A stretch of DNA of 64,000 nucleotides. Origin: Methylomonas sp. AM2-LC (lineage in GTDB: Bacteria > Pseudomonadota > Gammaproteobacteria > Methylococcales > Methylomonadaceae). The notes under the pieces are model-generated. The model did no database searches. It was given only the letters and a program-made list of their open reading frames with translations, and was not told where the DNA came from. The stretch is from contig NZ_CP157005.1 of assembly GCF_039904985.1 (NCBI RefSeq), positions 1-64,000 on the forward strand, read 5' to 3'. Positions 1 through 10,167 of the stretch are shown one piece after another (position 1 is the stretch's first letter; the number at the start of each line of letters is the position of its first letter). Made by a program: the position numbers and the translations under genes.

Positions 1-1317
1 ATGAGTAGTATTTGGAATAACTGCCTGTCGAAACTTGAACATGAAATCCCGAGTAACGATTTCAGCACCTGGATACGACCACTACAAGCAGTGGAATCGG
101 GCAGTCAATTGAAGTTGCTTGCACCAAACCGCTTTATAATTGATCATATTAAACAACATTTTTTTGCCATCATCGAAGATGCCGTCAATGAGTTTTCAAA
201 TGCCACCCTGTCGGTACAATTTGAAATAGGCAGCAAAAAAACAGCGGTTTTAAAAACCCCCACCTTGATAAAAAGCGCGACACAAAAAAAGAATCAACCT
301 AATTTTTTAAATAAGGCATTTACGTTCGAAAGCTTTGTAGAAGGAAAATCCAATCAATTGGCACGTGCAGCATCAGTTACCGTTTCTGATAACATTGGCA
401 AGGTATACAACCCGCTATTTATTTATGGTAGTTCCGGTTTAGGCAAAACCCATTTAATGCACGCGATTGGCAATGCAGTATTACTTAAAAATCCTGACGC
501 CAACATCGTATATCTACATTCTGAAAAGTTTGTACAAGATATGGTTAAAGCTTTACAGCAAAACAGCATTAATAACTTTAAAGAATATTATCGCAGTATC
601 GACATACTATTAATGGACGATATCCAGTTTTTAGCGGGAAAAGAGCGATCTCAAGAAGAGTTTTTCCATACCTTTAACAATCTGCTAGATCAAAAACATC
701 AAGTGGTTTTGACCTGCGACAAATATCCAAAAGAAATTAACGGATTGGAAGACCGACTAAAGTCCCGTTTTGGTTGGGGTTTACCTGTCGCCATTGAACC
801 ACCTGACCTAGAGACTCGAACCGCAATTCTTATCAAAAAAGCCCAGCATGTAGGTGTTAACCTGAATCAGGATATTGCTTTTTTTATCGCTAAACGCATT
901 CCCTCCAATGTTAGAGATCTGGAAGGTGCGTTACGTAGGGTAATCGCCAATTCTCAATTTACCGGCCGAGAAATTACTCTGGAGTTTACCAAGGAAGCAT
1001 TGCATGATTTAATCAGTTTGCAGGATAAATTAGTCAGCATTGATAATATTCAAAAAACTGTAGCTGAATATTTTAAAATTCGCATAGCTGATTTGTCAGC
1101 AAAAAATCGCAAACAGTCTATTACCCGACCACGCCAAGTTGCCATGTGTTTAGCGCGAGAATTAACATCACATAGCTATCCAGAAATTGGCGATGCTTTT
1201 GGTGGAAGAGACCACACCACCGTCATAAATGCCTGTAAACGCATTGCGGAATTGAAGGATGAAGATGTCAAAATGGCTGAGGATTATAAAAATCTGCTGC
1301 GAACTCTGTCTCAATAG
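1..1317 (+). CDS. dnaA: Chromosomal replication initiator DnaA
   Basis: DnaA is the AAA+ ATPase that binds DnaA boxes and melts the origin. The 438-residue length is normal for the family. Visible parts are an N-terminal domain I with its early Trp, a Walker A motif GSSGLGKT at about residues 143-150, Walker B LLMDD at about 203-207, and the C-terminal DNA-binding signature GGRDHTTV at about residues 400-407. The ATG is the first base of the window, so promoter and RBS lie outside it. The origin is probably just upstream, across the numbering junction. dnaN, recF and gyrB, the usual partners, do not follow. Identification is secure. Confidence 0.98.
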   Translation: MSSIWNNCLSKLEHEIPSNDFSTWIRPLQAVESGSQLKLLAPNRFIIDHIKQHFFAIIEDAVNEFSNATLSVQFEIGSKKTAVLKTPTLIKSATQKKNQPNFLNKAFTFESFVEGKSNQLARAASVTVSDNIGKVYNPLFIYGSSGLGKTHLMHAIGNAVLLKNPDANIVYLHSEKFVQDMVKALQQNSINNFKEYYRSIDILLMDDIQFLAGKERSQEEFFHTFNNLLDQKHQVVLTCDKYPKEINGLEDRLKSRFGWGLPVAIEPPDLETRTAILIKKAQHVGVNLNQDIAFFIAKRIPSNVRDLEGALRRVIANSQFTGREITLEFTKEALHDLISLQDKLVSIDNIQKTVAEYFKIRIADLSAKNRKQSITRPRQVAMCLARELTSHSYPEIGDAFGGRDHTTVINACKRIAELKDEDVKMAEDYKNLLRTLSQ

Positions 1318-1398
1318 TACCGAAGATTACTGCTTCAAACATTGAACGTTGCACCAACCATTTCTAAATGAAAAAACTTTAGACTTGTTCCATAATAA

Positions 1399-1440
1399 AT
1401 ATAAGGTTATAGTCAGCACATAAGGTCTATAACCTTATAT
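1399..1440. repeat. 14-bp perfect inverted repeat downstream of dnaA
   Basis: The arms at 1399-1412 and 1427-1440 are exact reverse complements separated by 14 bases. The hairpin is AT-rich and has no run of T directly after it, so it is a weak terminator candidate for dnaA. It also ends about 35 bases before the start of the next small gene, so a protein-binding site is equally possible. The symmetry is seen directly; the role is not known. Confidence 0.55.
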
Positions 1441-1474
1441 TTCAAATAATAATAATATAATTGGAGGGGGTAAA

Positions 1475-1681
1475 ATGAGTGAAATCTTGATACTCGGATT
1501 CTGGATGCTCGTCATTGCAACTATAGCTTTTGCACCACTAGGCTATTTCATTTACAGGTATGTCGCAAAAAATGGTGAACCCTTTGGCGATATAGAACCA
1601 CACGGTGACAGTGAATCGCCTGTTTTAGCTTTAGCTGAAAAAGTGATTTCCAAAATTAAAGCACAAATTTCTAAAAAATAG
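1475..1681 (+). CDS. Small single-pass membrane protein, function unknown
   Basis: This 68-residue protein has one hydrophobic helix at about residues 4-28, ending in FIYRYV, followed by a polar, acidic then basic tail (KIKAQISKK). A strong purine-rich RBS (GGAGGGGG) lies about 6 bases before the ATG, which argues for real translation. I do not recognise a family. It sits alone between dnaA and a convergent MoeB/ThiF gene and ends just before a perfect hairpin. The cytosolic tail suggests a small membrane regulator or assembly factor, but nothing in the sequence fixes a function. Confidence 0.7.
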   Translation: MSEILILGFWMLVIATIAFAPLGYFIYRYVAKNGEPFGDIEPHGDSESPVLALAEKVISKIKAQISKK

Positions 1682-1688
1682 TCAGCGA

Positions 1689-1718
1689 CTTAACAAGCCG
1701 GAAATCCGGCTTGTTAAG
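1689..1718. terminator. Bidirectional terminator hairpin
   Basis: A perfect inverted repeat with 13-base arms (1689-1701 and 1706-1718, GC-rich core CCGG) lies between two convergent genes that end at 1681 and 1727. On the minus strand the stem is followed within about 8 bases by a T-rich stretch. On the plus strand the tail is weaker. It most likely ends transcription of the MoeB/ThiF gene and perhaps of the small membrane gene too. Confidence 0.75.
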
Positions 1719-1726
1719 CCTTAGCT

Positions 1727-2488
1727 CTACTCTGCAAATAATTCACCGTCACCGCAACAAGGGCACAATGGGTTTTTCTTAAACCGCATCGTTTGCCATT
1801 CCATTCTCAAACCATCTAGTAATAATAGACGTCCGGTTAATGACTCACCGATACCGATAATAAGCTTCATTGCCTCCAAAGCCTGAATACTACCAACAAT
1901 GCCAGTAATTGGCGCAACCACACCATTATGCGCACAGTTTTGTAACTCTTCGCCTTCACTCTGGTACAAACAATGGTAACAAGGACTATTATTCATGCCG
2001 GGGGTAAAAACACTGATCTGCCCTTCAAAACGAATAGCTGCTCCGGAAACCAGCGGTGTTTTAGTCGCTACGCAAGCCTTATTGACAGCAAATCGAGTGG
2101 TAAAATTATCACTACAATCCAGTACCACATCTGCTTGAGTAACTTCTGCCAACAAGCGCTCACCCTCTAATCTCATCTTGTGTGCCAGTACTCTGACCTC
2201 AGGATTTATTTTTTTCAACGTGTTAAGGGTTGAAATGACTTTATCAAGCCCTATATCGGGAGTGTGGTGAGCAATTTGGCGTTGTAAATTACTTAAATCA
2301 ACCTGATCGTCATCATAAACGCTTATTTGTCCTATTCCGGAAGCTGCTAAATACATGGCTGCTGGGCAACCTAGACCGCCAGCACCTATGATTAGCACCT
2401 TAGTCGTAAGTAATTTTTGCTGCCCAGCAATATCAATTTGCGGCAGCATTATTTGTCGGCTATACCGGAGTAACTGTTGATCGTTCAT
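1727..2488 (-). CDS. moeB: HesA/MoeB/ThiF-family adenylyltransferase
   Basis: Enzymes of this family adenylate the C-terminal Gly-Gly of a ubiquitin-like sulfur carrier (MoaD for molybdopterin, ThiS for thiazole). The sequence has the nucleotide-binding loop GAGGLGCP at about residues 35-42, the D-N-L-Q-R-Q motif, and two zinc-binding CxxC pairs (CYHC and CPCC). The start chosen is the ATG at 2488, because the protein then begins MNDQQLLRYSRQI as in the family. A longer frame reaches 2548 but runs into the groE promoter. With no thi or moa genes beside it, MoeB versus ThiF cannot be decided from context; MoeB is the better guess from the N terminus. Confidence 0.85.
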   Translation of the reverse strand: MNDQQLLRYSRQIMLPQIDIAGQQKLLTTKVLIIGAGGLGCPAAMYLAASGIGQISVYDDDQVDLSNLQRQIAHHTPDIGLDKVISTLNTLKKINPEVRVLAHKMRLEGERLLAEVTQADVVLDCSDNFTTRFAVNKACVATKTPLVSGAAIRFEGQISVFTPGMNNSPCYHCLYQSEGEELQNCAHNGVVAPITGIVGSIQALEAMKLIIGIGESLTGRLLLLDGLRMEWQTMRFKKNPLCPCCGDGELFAE

Positions 2489-2534
2489 ATTTTTTAATAT
2501 TGGCAGCTTAGAGACATAGATAATGCCAAAGAGC

Positions 2535-2562
2535 TTGACAGAGTGCAAAAGCGGGATATTAT
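2535..2562 (+). promoter_or_regulatory. Sigma-70-type promoter of groESL
   Basis: A consensus -35 box TTGACA at 2535-2540 is followed after 16 bases by TATTAT at 2557-2562. The predicted start point falls inside the CIRCE element, so repressor binding would block initiation. I see no obvious sigma-32 signature at this position. Confidence 0.75.
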
Positions 2563-2588
2563 TAGCACTCTATAGCAGAGAGTGCTAA
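2562..2588 (+). promoter_or_regulatory. CIRCE operator (HrcA-binding site)
   Basis: TTAGCACTC at 2562-2570, nine spacer bases, then GAGTGCTAA at 2580-2588 match the CIRCE consensus exactly in both arms. CIRCE is bound by the heat-labile repressor HrcA and classically controls groESL and dnaKJ. It starts at the last base of the -10 box and lies 47 bases upstream of groES. hrcA itself is not in the window. Confidence 0.95.
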
Positions 2589-2635
2589 TAAAATTTTTAA
2601 CTTTTGATTTACAACTGAACATAAAGGAGACATTC

Positions 2636-2923
2636 ATGAATATTCGTCCGTTACATGACCGCGTTGTCGTAAAACGTGTTGAAGAAGAAACCAAAACAGC
2701 TGGCGGCATTGTACTGCCAGGTTCTGCTGCAGAAAAGCCTAGCGAAGGCGTAGTACAAGCAGTAGGTTCAGGTAAACTTTTGGACAATGGCCAAGTACGT
2801 GCTTTAGAAGTTAAAGTCGGTGACAAAGTGTTATTCGGTAAATACTCAGGCAGTGAAGTAAAAGTCGATGGCGAACAATACATCGTCATGCGCGAAGAAG
2901 ACATTATTGGCATTTTGGGTTAA
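2636..2923 (+). CDS. groES: Co-chaperonin GroES
   Basis: GroES is the heptameric lid of the GroEL folding chamber. The 95-residue protein begins MNIRPLHDR and contains the mobile-loop region (TAGGIVLPG) and the C-terminal YIVMREEDI segment typical of the family. The ATG at 2636 is chosen over the upstream in-frame start at 2582 because it has a good RBS (AAAGGAGA at 2623-2630) and the upstream start lies inside CIRCE. It is the first gene of a two-gene operon, 57 bases before groEL. Confidence 0.98.
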   Translation: MNIRPLHDRVVVKRVEEETKTAGGIVLPGSAAEKPSEGVVQAVGSGKLLDNGQVRALEVKVGDKVLFGKYSGSEVKVDGEQYIVMREEDIIGILG

Positions 2924-2977
2924 TCCAAGGCTTTATTCAAATTCTCTTTTTCACAAATCTAAATTTTCAGGATATAA

Positions 2978-4621
<1,644 letters not shown>

Positions 4622-4651
4622 TAGCTATCCATTAGCTGTTTTTGCTATGAG

Positions 4652-4687
4652 AAAAGCCTCGGCACATTTGGTGTCGGGGCTTTTTTA
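4652..4687 (+). terminator. Rho-independent terminator after groEL
   Basis: An imperfect stem formed by AAAAGCC and GGGGCTTTT with an ATTT-type loop is followed directly by a run of six T at 4681-4686. It begins about 30 bases after the groEL stop codon. Confidence 0.85.
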
Positions 4688-4761
4688 TGTCTGATACCTA
4701 TTTTAAAATCGAATTTCTAAGCAATTTTCTTTACTCAGTTCTGCTGATTTTGCATTGCGTT

Positions 4762-6057
4762 TTAACTAAAACTATCTTTTAGCAAGGTTTGATAGACACT
4801 TTGCGCATAAGCAGCTTCCAGGCGGGAGGATTCTGGGTCTTTTAGACTACTCAGACCGCCTGCTCCTTTAACAGCCTCAATGGTATGCTCAGCATTAAGC
4901 TTATAGACACCTGCCACAGAAATTCCATATTGAGGTGTAATCAGGCTATAACAGGTATTCAACCAATGTGCATCGGGCAAGGGTTGCTGGTTTAGTAAAC
5001 TTACCACTGTCATGGCACAGGTTTTTGCCTCTGAATTAGCCGCAAATGCAGATTTTGGAATCGGCGCATAATTGGCAGCATCACCAATGATATGGATGTG
5101 CTCTTGAATTCGTGATTGACTGGTCAAGGGGTTGACCGGACACCAACCACTGGCATCAGTTAAGCCTGTTTGCCGGGCAATACTGCCCGCTTGTTGGGGC
5201 GGAATAATATTGAGCACTTGTGCCTGAATTTTATCCCCAAAATAAGTTGATAGCGTTTTAGTTTTAACATCCAGGTGCTGGAGGGGATTATCGGCAAGTG
5301 AATGCCATTCGATAATACTATTACTGGTACCGTAACCAAATGATTTTGCCCAGCCCGCTTCAAACAGTTTTTGCTTTGAGAATCCGGTTTTGGCATCCAG
5401 AATCAGCAATTTGGATTTGGGTTTATGCTGCTGTAACCAATAGGCCATCATACTGGCTCGTTCATATGGTCCGGGTGGACAACGATAAGGTTCTGCAGGC
5501 ACACAAATCAGCGCCACATCACCATTACGCATGGCTTGCATTTGTTGTTGTAACTGCAAAGTTTGCGGTCCAGCCTGCCAAGCGTGTGGAAAAACCTGGG
5601 CAGTTGCCTGATCATAGCCTTCTAAGGTATCCCAACGAAAATCAATACCCGGAGCTAATACCAGCCGATCATAAGCTAAACTTTGTTGATTTTCCAATAG
5701 CAACCGTTTCTGCTCACAATCGATACGAGCAACAGCGTCACATATCACGGTGATGCCGTATTGCTGACTTAAAGCCTGATAATTAACCGTCAGATTTTCA
5801 ATTTTCAGCAGATCTGCAAATAACCAGTTACTACCCGGACAAGTGATATATTGCGCTTTTGGCTCTATCAAGATCACCTTAATATTAGCATCTAACAGAC
5901 GTATATATTTAGCGGCAGTTGCTCCTGCAAAACCACCCCCTACCACTACGACTTGCGCATTGATATTATTTTTACTCAGCAATCGACATCCATTCAAGAA
6001 TCCCGCGCCGGCAATTCCGGTCAATTGCAAAAAGCGTCTTCGTGAACGAAAATCCAT
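4762..6057 (-). CDS. fccB: Flavocytochrome c sulfide dehydrogenase, flavin subunit (FccB-like)
   Basis: This periplasmic flavoprotein family oxidises sulfide and passes electrons to a cytochrome c partner. A twin-arginine signal (SRRRFLQLTG, residues 5-14) precedes an FAD-binding VVGGGFAG motif at about 38-45. The YITCP cysteine at residue 73 matches the family's covalent flavin attachment site. Cys193 (RCPPGPYER) and Cys369 (NTCYS) match the redox-active disulfide pair, and the C-terminal FCSD flavin-binding domain is present. The cytochrome gene lies one base upstream, supporting a two-subunit enzyme. Sulfide as substrate is inferred from homology. Confidence 0.88.
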   Translation of the reverse strand: MDFRSRRRFLQLTGIAGAGFLNGCRLLSKNNINAQVVVVGGGFAGATAAKYIRLLDANIKVILIEPKAQYITCPGSNWLFADLLKIENLTVNYQALSQQYGITVICDAVARIDCEQKRLLLENQQSLAYDRLVLAPGIDFRWDTLEGYDQATAQVFPHAWQAGPQTLQLQQQMQAMRNGDVALICVPAEPYRCPPGPYERASMMAYWLQQHKPKSKLLILDAKTGFSKQKLFEAGWAKSFGYGTSNSIIEWHSLADNPLQHLDVKTKTLSTYFGDKIQAQVLNIIPPQQAGSIARQTGLTDASGWCPVNPLTSQSRIQEHIHIIGDAANYAPIPKSAFAANSEAKTCAMTVVSLLNQQPLPDAHWLNTCYSLITPQYGISVAGVYKLNAEHTIEAVKGAGGLSSLKDPESSRLEAAYAQSVYQTLLKDSFS

Positions 6058-6058
6058 A

Positions 6059-6382
6059 TTAATGCTTGCTCAAATAGTCTGCTAAAGCCTGCAATTCTTG
6101 ATCAGTATATCCTTTGGCAATACGAGGCATAATTGTCGCCGCAGTCTGCTTATCGTATTTAAAGTCCATCAGCATTTTCTGAAATTGCTGTGCAGTTAAT
6201 TTATCCAACGCCGGAACAACAGGTGTTGACATTCCAGCAGGATCGTGACAATTACGGCACATATAGGCCATTAGGGGTGCATTTATATCAGCGTAGCTCG
6301 TTGTAATCACTCCCCATCCAGCAAATAGTAAGCTAATATGAAGCGTTTTGAAGCTAACTGGCTTTTTGCCTGAATACTTCAT
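6059..6382 (-). CDS. Small monohaem cytochrome c, probable partner of the FccB-like subunit
   Basis: The 107-residue protein has an N-terminal hydrophobic signal, one haem-binding CRNCH at residues 42-46 and a probable axial Met in TIMPRIAKGY at about residue 85. That pattern is typical of the single-haem FccA-type subunit. The ATG at 6382 is preferred because it gives a clean signal peptide; a longer frame reaches 6412. Either way the start lies inside the end of rlmB, so translation is probably coupled. It stops one base before the flavin subunit, which implies joint expression. Confidence 0.85.
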   Translation of the reverse strand: MKYSGKKPVSFKTLHISLLFAGWGVITTSYADINAPLMAYMCRNCHDPAGMSTPVVPALDKLTAQQFQKMLMDFKYDKQTAATIMPRIAKGYTDQELQALADYLSKH

Positions 6383-7091
6383 AAAGCAATACGCCAGCCG
6401 CCACAGAAACATTAAGACTTTCCACTTGTCCAGCCATAGGTATTTTTACCAGAAAATCACAATGCTGGCGGGTTAAATGGCGCATACCTGTTCCCTCAGC
6501 GCCCATCACAATAGCCAGTGGCATATCCAATTTCATCTCATACAAAGTTTGTGAGGCATCACCAGCTGTGCCTAAAATCCAAATATTTTGTTCTTTTAAC
6601 CAACGTAATACTCTGGCTAAATTAGTTACCTGATACACAGGTACCGTTTCTGCCGCACCACTGGCAACTTTACACACTGTGGGCGTAATACTTGCCGCAT
6701 TATCTTTAGTTACAATAATACCTTGCACCCCCACTGCATCAGCCGTTCGCAAACACGCACCTAAATTATGTGGATCCTGTACTTGATCGAGTATCAGATA
6801 GAAAGGTGTAGTGGTTAAGGCTTCCACATCGGATTTCAATTGCTCTTCACTGCGCATGGCAGGTAATTCCACGCTAATAACGATACCTTGATGATTTTTA
6901 CCGTCTGCCAGCTTATCCAATTTTTTACGATCTGTTTTCTCAAGGCTGATACCTAAAGCTTTTAGTGAGTCTATCACTTCCTTTAAGCGCGCATCCTGCC
7001 GTTGTTCGTCAAATAAAGCACGTTGAATTTTTTGTGGTGAATAGTCTAAAGCCGCCTGTACGGCATGGATACCAAATAACTGTGTACTCAT
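6354..7091 (-). CDS. rlmB: 23S rRNA (guanosine-2'-O-)-methyltransferase RlmB
   Basis: RlmB methylates the ribose of G2251 in the ribosomal P-loop. The 245-residue protein has an N-terminal substrate-binding domain beginning with LFGIHAVQAAL and a C-terminal SPOUT domain. Its knot motifs are visible as DQVQDPHNLGACLRT, VMGAEGTGM and VESLNVSVAAGVLLYE. The start overlaps the rnr stop in an ATGA arrangement, so it is translationally coupled to rnr as in other gammaproteobacteria. A cytochrome gene starts inside its 3' end. Confidence 0.97.
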   Translation of the reverse strand: MSTQLFGIHAVQAALDYSPQKIQRALFDEQRQDARLKEVIDSLKALGISLEKTDRKKLDKLADGKNHQGIVISVELPAMRSEEQLKSDVEALTTTPFYLILDQVQDPHNLGACLRTADAVGVQGIIVTKDNAASITPTVCKVASGAAETVPVYQVTNLARVLRWLKEQNIWILGTAGDASQTLYEMKLDMPLAIVMGAEGTGMRHLTRQHCDFLVKIPMAGQVESLNVSVAAGVLLYEVFRQKAS

Positions 7092-9421
7092 ATTTTACGA
7101 CGTCTCTTAGGCTTGGGCTTGCTAACTGCGGGGGATGTGGACTTGGATGACTTATTTTTTCTAGGTGCTTTCCCTACTGCTTTATCAGGTTTTTTTTCAA
7201 CAATTTTTGATTTAGTCGTCTTTTTGGCAGCTTGCAGCAACTCAAAATCAATTTTTTTATCATCGAGATTTACCCGCACTACTTTTACACGTACCGTATC
7301 TCCTAAACGATAGCGGACACCGGTACGCTCCCCAAATAGCTGGTGACTAGTCGCATCAAAATTGAAGTAATCTTGATGCAAGGAGGCAATATGTACTAAG
7401 CCTTCAACAAAAATCGACTGCAACTCGACAAAAAAACCAAACCCGGTTACTGCAGAAATAATACCGGCAAATTCCTGGCCGATCTTATCCATCATGTATT
7501 CACATTTCAACCAATTTACCACGTCACGCGTGGCTTCATCAGCCCGACGCTCGTTAGCTGAACAATGTTCACCCAGTATGACCATGTCGTTAAAATTATA
7601 CTGAAAGCTTTCTACAGACTTATCTGCTAAACAATGGCGTATGGCGCGATGCACTAATAAATCTGGATAACGGCGGATTGGAGACGTAAAGTGAGCATAA
7701 GCATCCAAAGCCAAACCAAAATGCCCCTTATTATCTGGACTATAAACCGCCTGCGACATTGAGCGCAACAAGACTGTCTGAATTAAATGCGCATCTTTAC
7801 GCTGTTTAACAGACTCTAATAAATGCATATAGTCCAACGGTCTAGGGTTATTGCCACCGCCTAAATGCAGACCCAGTTCACCCAAAAAAGTTTTAAGCGT
7901 CAACAATTTTTCAGTTCCAGGACCATCGTGAATACGCAATAAACGTGGCATTTTTTTACGATTCAAAAATTTAGCTGCCGCTGTATTTGCAGTAATCATG
8001 AACTCTTCAATCAATTTGTGCGCATCATTGCGGACAACCGGAACAATTTGCTCGATCTTTCTGTTTGCACCAAACACAATGCGAGTTTCCTGAGTATCAA
8101 AATCCATCGCACCACGTAATTCGCGCTGATAGCGCATGGATTTGTACAAATCATAGAGGTTTTGCAAATGCGGCATTAACGCTGCATGCTTTTTTGTCAG
8201 CTCTTGATCACCATCTACCACCATCTGCGCGACATGAGTGTAAGTCAATCGTGCATGGGAGCGCATAACTGCCTCAAAAAAACGCGATCGAATAACTATA
8301 CCGTCTTCGTTTATCAATAATTCACAAACCATACATAAACGATCAACAGCCGGATTCAGAGAACATAATCCATTTGACAATATTTCCGGTAACATCGGAA
8401 TTACTTTTTCAGGAAAATAAACCGAAGTGCTGCGGCTTTTTGCTTCGGTATCTAGCGCGCTACCGACTTGTACATAATGGGAAACATCGGCTATAGCGAC
8501 TAACAATTTCCAGCCTTTTTCGGTTTTTTGTGCATAAACCGCATCGTCAAAATCCCGAGCATCTTCACCGTCTATGGTTACCAGTGGCAAATTTCGAATA
8601 TCTTGACGATTTTGCTTGGCGGTTTCAGGTACTTCGGGTTTTAAGCCCTTTATTTCGGCTAACAAAGCGTCAGGCCAACTATTGGGCAACTCATGGGAGC
8701 GGATAGCCATCTCAATTTCCATGCCTGGTGCCATATGCAAACCCAACACCTCTGTCACTTTGCCCAAAGGTTGACAATGAGAAGTAGCTTGCTGAATAAT
8801 TTCTACCACTACTATTTGACCATTTTTTGCGCCACCAATATCTTCTTTGGCGATCAAAACTTCGTGGTTAATTTTTTTGTTATCGGGCACTACATAAGCC
8901 ACACGACCTTCTAAATAAAAACGCCCAACAACCTGATGCGTGTTGCGTTCCAACACTTCATCCAGCACTGCTTCACGACGACCTTTACGATCTATCCCAG
9001 ACACTCTAACTTTTACTCTATCATTGTGCATCAACGATTTCATTTCCCGAGGAGAAATAAACAAATCGTCAGAACCATCATCAGGCTTTAAAAAACCGAA
9101 ACCATCAGGATGCCCAAGAACTCGACCTGCAATTGTTTTATGACCATCGCCCAAACAATACTTTTGCCGACTGTTAAATACCAACTGACCGTCTCTCTCC
9201 ATGGCTCTAAGCCGTCGGCGCAATGCTTCAAGTTCGTCTGCAGACTCAAGCGAAAATTGTTGCGCAATTTGTTGGCGTCTTAAAGGCTTCCCAAACTGTT
9301 CGATAAGTAACAAAATTAATTCCCGGCTTGGGATAGGATGTTCGTATTTTTCAGCTTCGCGCTGAGCAAAAGGGTCTTGTAGAGTTTTGAAATCAGAATC
9401 CTGACTTTTGTTGGATGTCAT
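7088..9421 (-). CDS. rnr: Ribonuclease R
   Basis: RNase R is a 3'-5' exoribonuclease that degrades structured RNA. The 777-residue protein has an N-terminal winged-helix region (about 30-90) and cold-shock OB folds (about 95-250). The RNB catalytic domain carries DGEDARDFDDAV at about 284-295, whose Asp residues bind the catalytic metals. An S1 domain (about 650-725) and a Lys/Arg/Pro-rich tail typical of RNase R follow. It heads the minus-strand run rnr-rlmB-cytochrome-fccB. Confidence 0.98.
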   Translation of the reverse strand: MTSNKSQDSDFKTLQDPFAQREAEKYEHPIPSRELILLLIEQFGKPLRRQQIAQQFSLESADELEALRRRLRAMERDGQLVFNSRQKYCLGDGHKTIAGRVLGHPDGFGFLKPDDGSDDLFISPREMKSLMHNDRVKVRVSGIDRKGRREAVLDEVLERNTHQVVGRFYLEGRVAYVVPDNKKINHEVLIAKEDIGGAKNGQIVVVEIIQQATSHCQPLGKVTEVLGLHMAPGMEIEMAIRSHELPNSWPDALLAEIKGLKPEVPETAKQNRQDIRNLPLVTIDGEDARDFDDAVYAQKTEKGWKLLVAIADVSHYVQVGSALDTEAKSRSTSVYFPEKVIPMLPEILSNGLCSLNPAVDRLCMVCELLINEDGIVIRSRFFEAVMRSHARLTYTHVAQMVVDGDQELTKKHAALMPHLQNLYDLYKSMRYQRELRGAMDFDTQETRIVFGANRKIEQIVPVVRNDAHKLIEEFMITANTAAAKFLNRKKMPRLLRIHDGPGTEKLLTLKTFLGELGLHLGGGNNPRPLDYMHLLESVKQRKDAHLIQTVLLRSMSQAVYSPDNKGHFGLALDAYAHFTSPIRRYPDLLVHRAIRHCLADKSVESFQYNFNDMVILGEHCSANERRADEATRDVVNWLKCEYMMDKIGQEFAGIISAVTGFGFFVELQSIFVEGLVHIASLHQDYFNFDATSHQLFGERTGVRYRLGDTVRVKVVRVNLDDKKIDFELLQAAKKTTKSKIVEKKPDKAVGKAPRKNKSSKSTSPAVSKPKPKRRRKI

Positions 9422-9550
9422 TGAATATTTTTGAATAGTTTTAGCCGACTTCGGCTTGAGTTAGGTAAAATCATATAAAAGCCAGTTTTCCAAATGTGAA
9501 CGTTTGTTATACAGTTTCACTTAAATTAGGTACATTAAAACCCATTAAAG

Positions 9551-9997
9551 TTATTTGGGCGATATGGTCAATGCACCCAAGCTTACTCCAATATCAATAC
9601 CACGACCCTTTCCTGATAAAACTAACGAAATCTCACCGCGTGTCAAGACTTGTCCGTCTACTGATGTGGTTGCACCCGCATGTCCTTCCAAAGCAAGAAA
9701 GCTACCATAGATTTCATTAAGGTTTTTAACATCAGAGAACACACCCGTACCTTCAATTTCAGATTTACCAATAGTAAAACCTATACTCTTGGATGCTAAA
9801 ATCACTTGCGCCTGTTGACCATTGCTACATCTAACATTACCGGTCCCATCATATTGCTTATAAGCTAATGAGAAACCACTTAACTTATAGGTCATGGTAC
9901 AGGAAGTCATAGCATCCGCCAGACTTGGACTAGCCCAAACTAAACCGAGACCAAATACACTTAAGATAGTCAGAAACCGATAAAACTTGTTATACAT
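9551..9997 (-). CDS. Secreted conserved hypothetical protein
   Basis: The protein has a clear signal peptide (cleavage probably after SLA, about residue 26) and a roughly 120-residue mature domain rich in Gly, Ser and alternating hydrophobics, suggesting a small beta-rich periplasmic fold. Two cysteines (TSCTM and VRCSNGQ) could form a disulfide. The ATG at 9997 is chosen because a GGAG RBS lies six bases before it; an in-frame ATG at 10009 lacks an RBS. I do not recognise a named family and can assign no function. Confidence 0.8.
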   Translation of the reverse strand: MYNKFYRFLTILSVFGLGLVWASPSLADAMTSCTMTYKLSGFSLAYKQYDGTGNVRCSNGQQAQVILASKSIGFTIGKSEIEGTGVFSDVKNLNEIYGSFLALEGHAGATTSVDGQVLTRGEISLVLSGKGRGIDIGVSLGALTISPK

Positions 9998-10167
9998 TTT
10001 TAGCTCCATTTAATTGAGTTCTGGAAAAACATTATTAAGAAATTGGACCACATCAAAAAGAAATAATTGCAAATGCTGCCAACATATCCCATTAAAAGTG
10101 GTTACTCTAACAACTTTACGAAAAGTTGTGATATTTTTCTAGCCTATAGTATAGCCTTATGCACCCA

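Noticed and set aside
1..1500. Replication origin inside the window
   Set aside because: I saw no cluster of TTATCCACA-type boxes in the region; the origin is probably upstream of dnaA, outside the window.
2494..2913. 139-codon minus-strand frame across groES
   Set aside because: It lies opposite a certain gene and its promoter, with Ser/Thr-rich shadow composition and no RBS.
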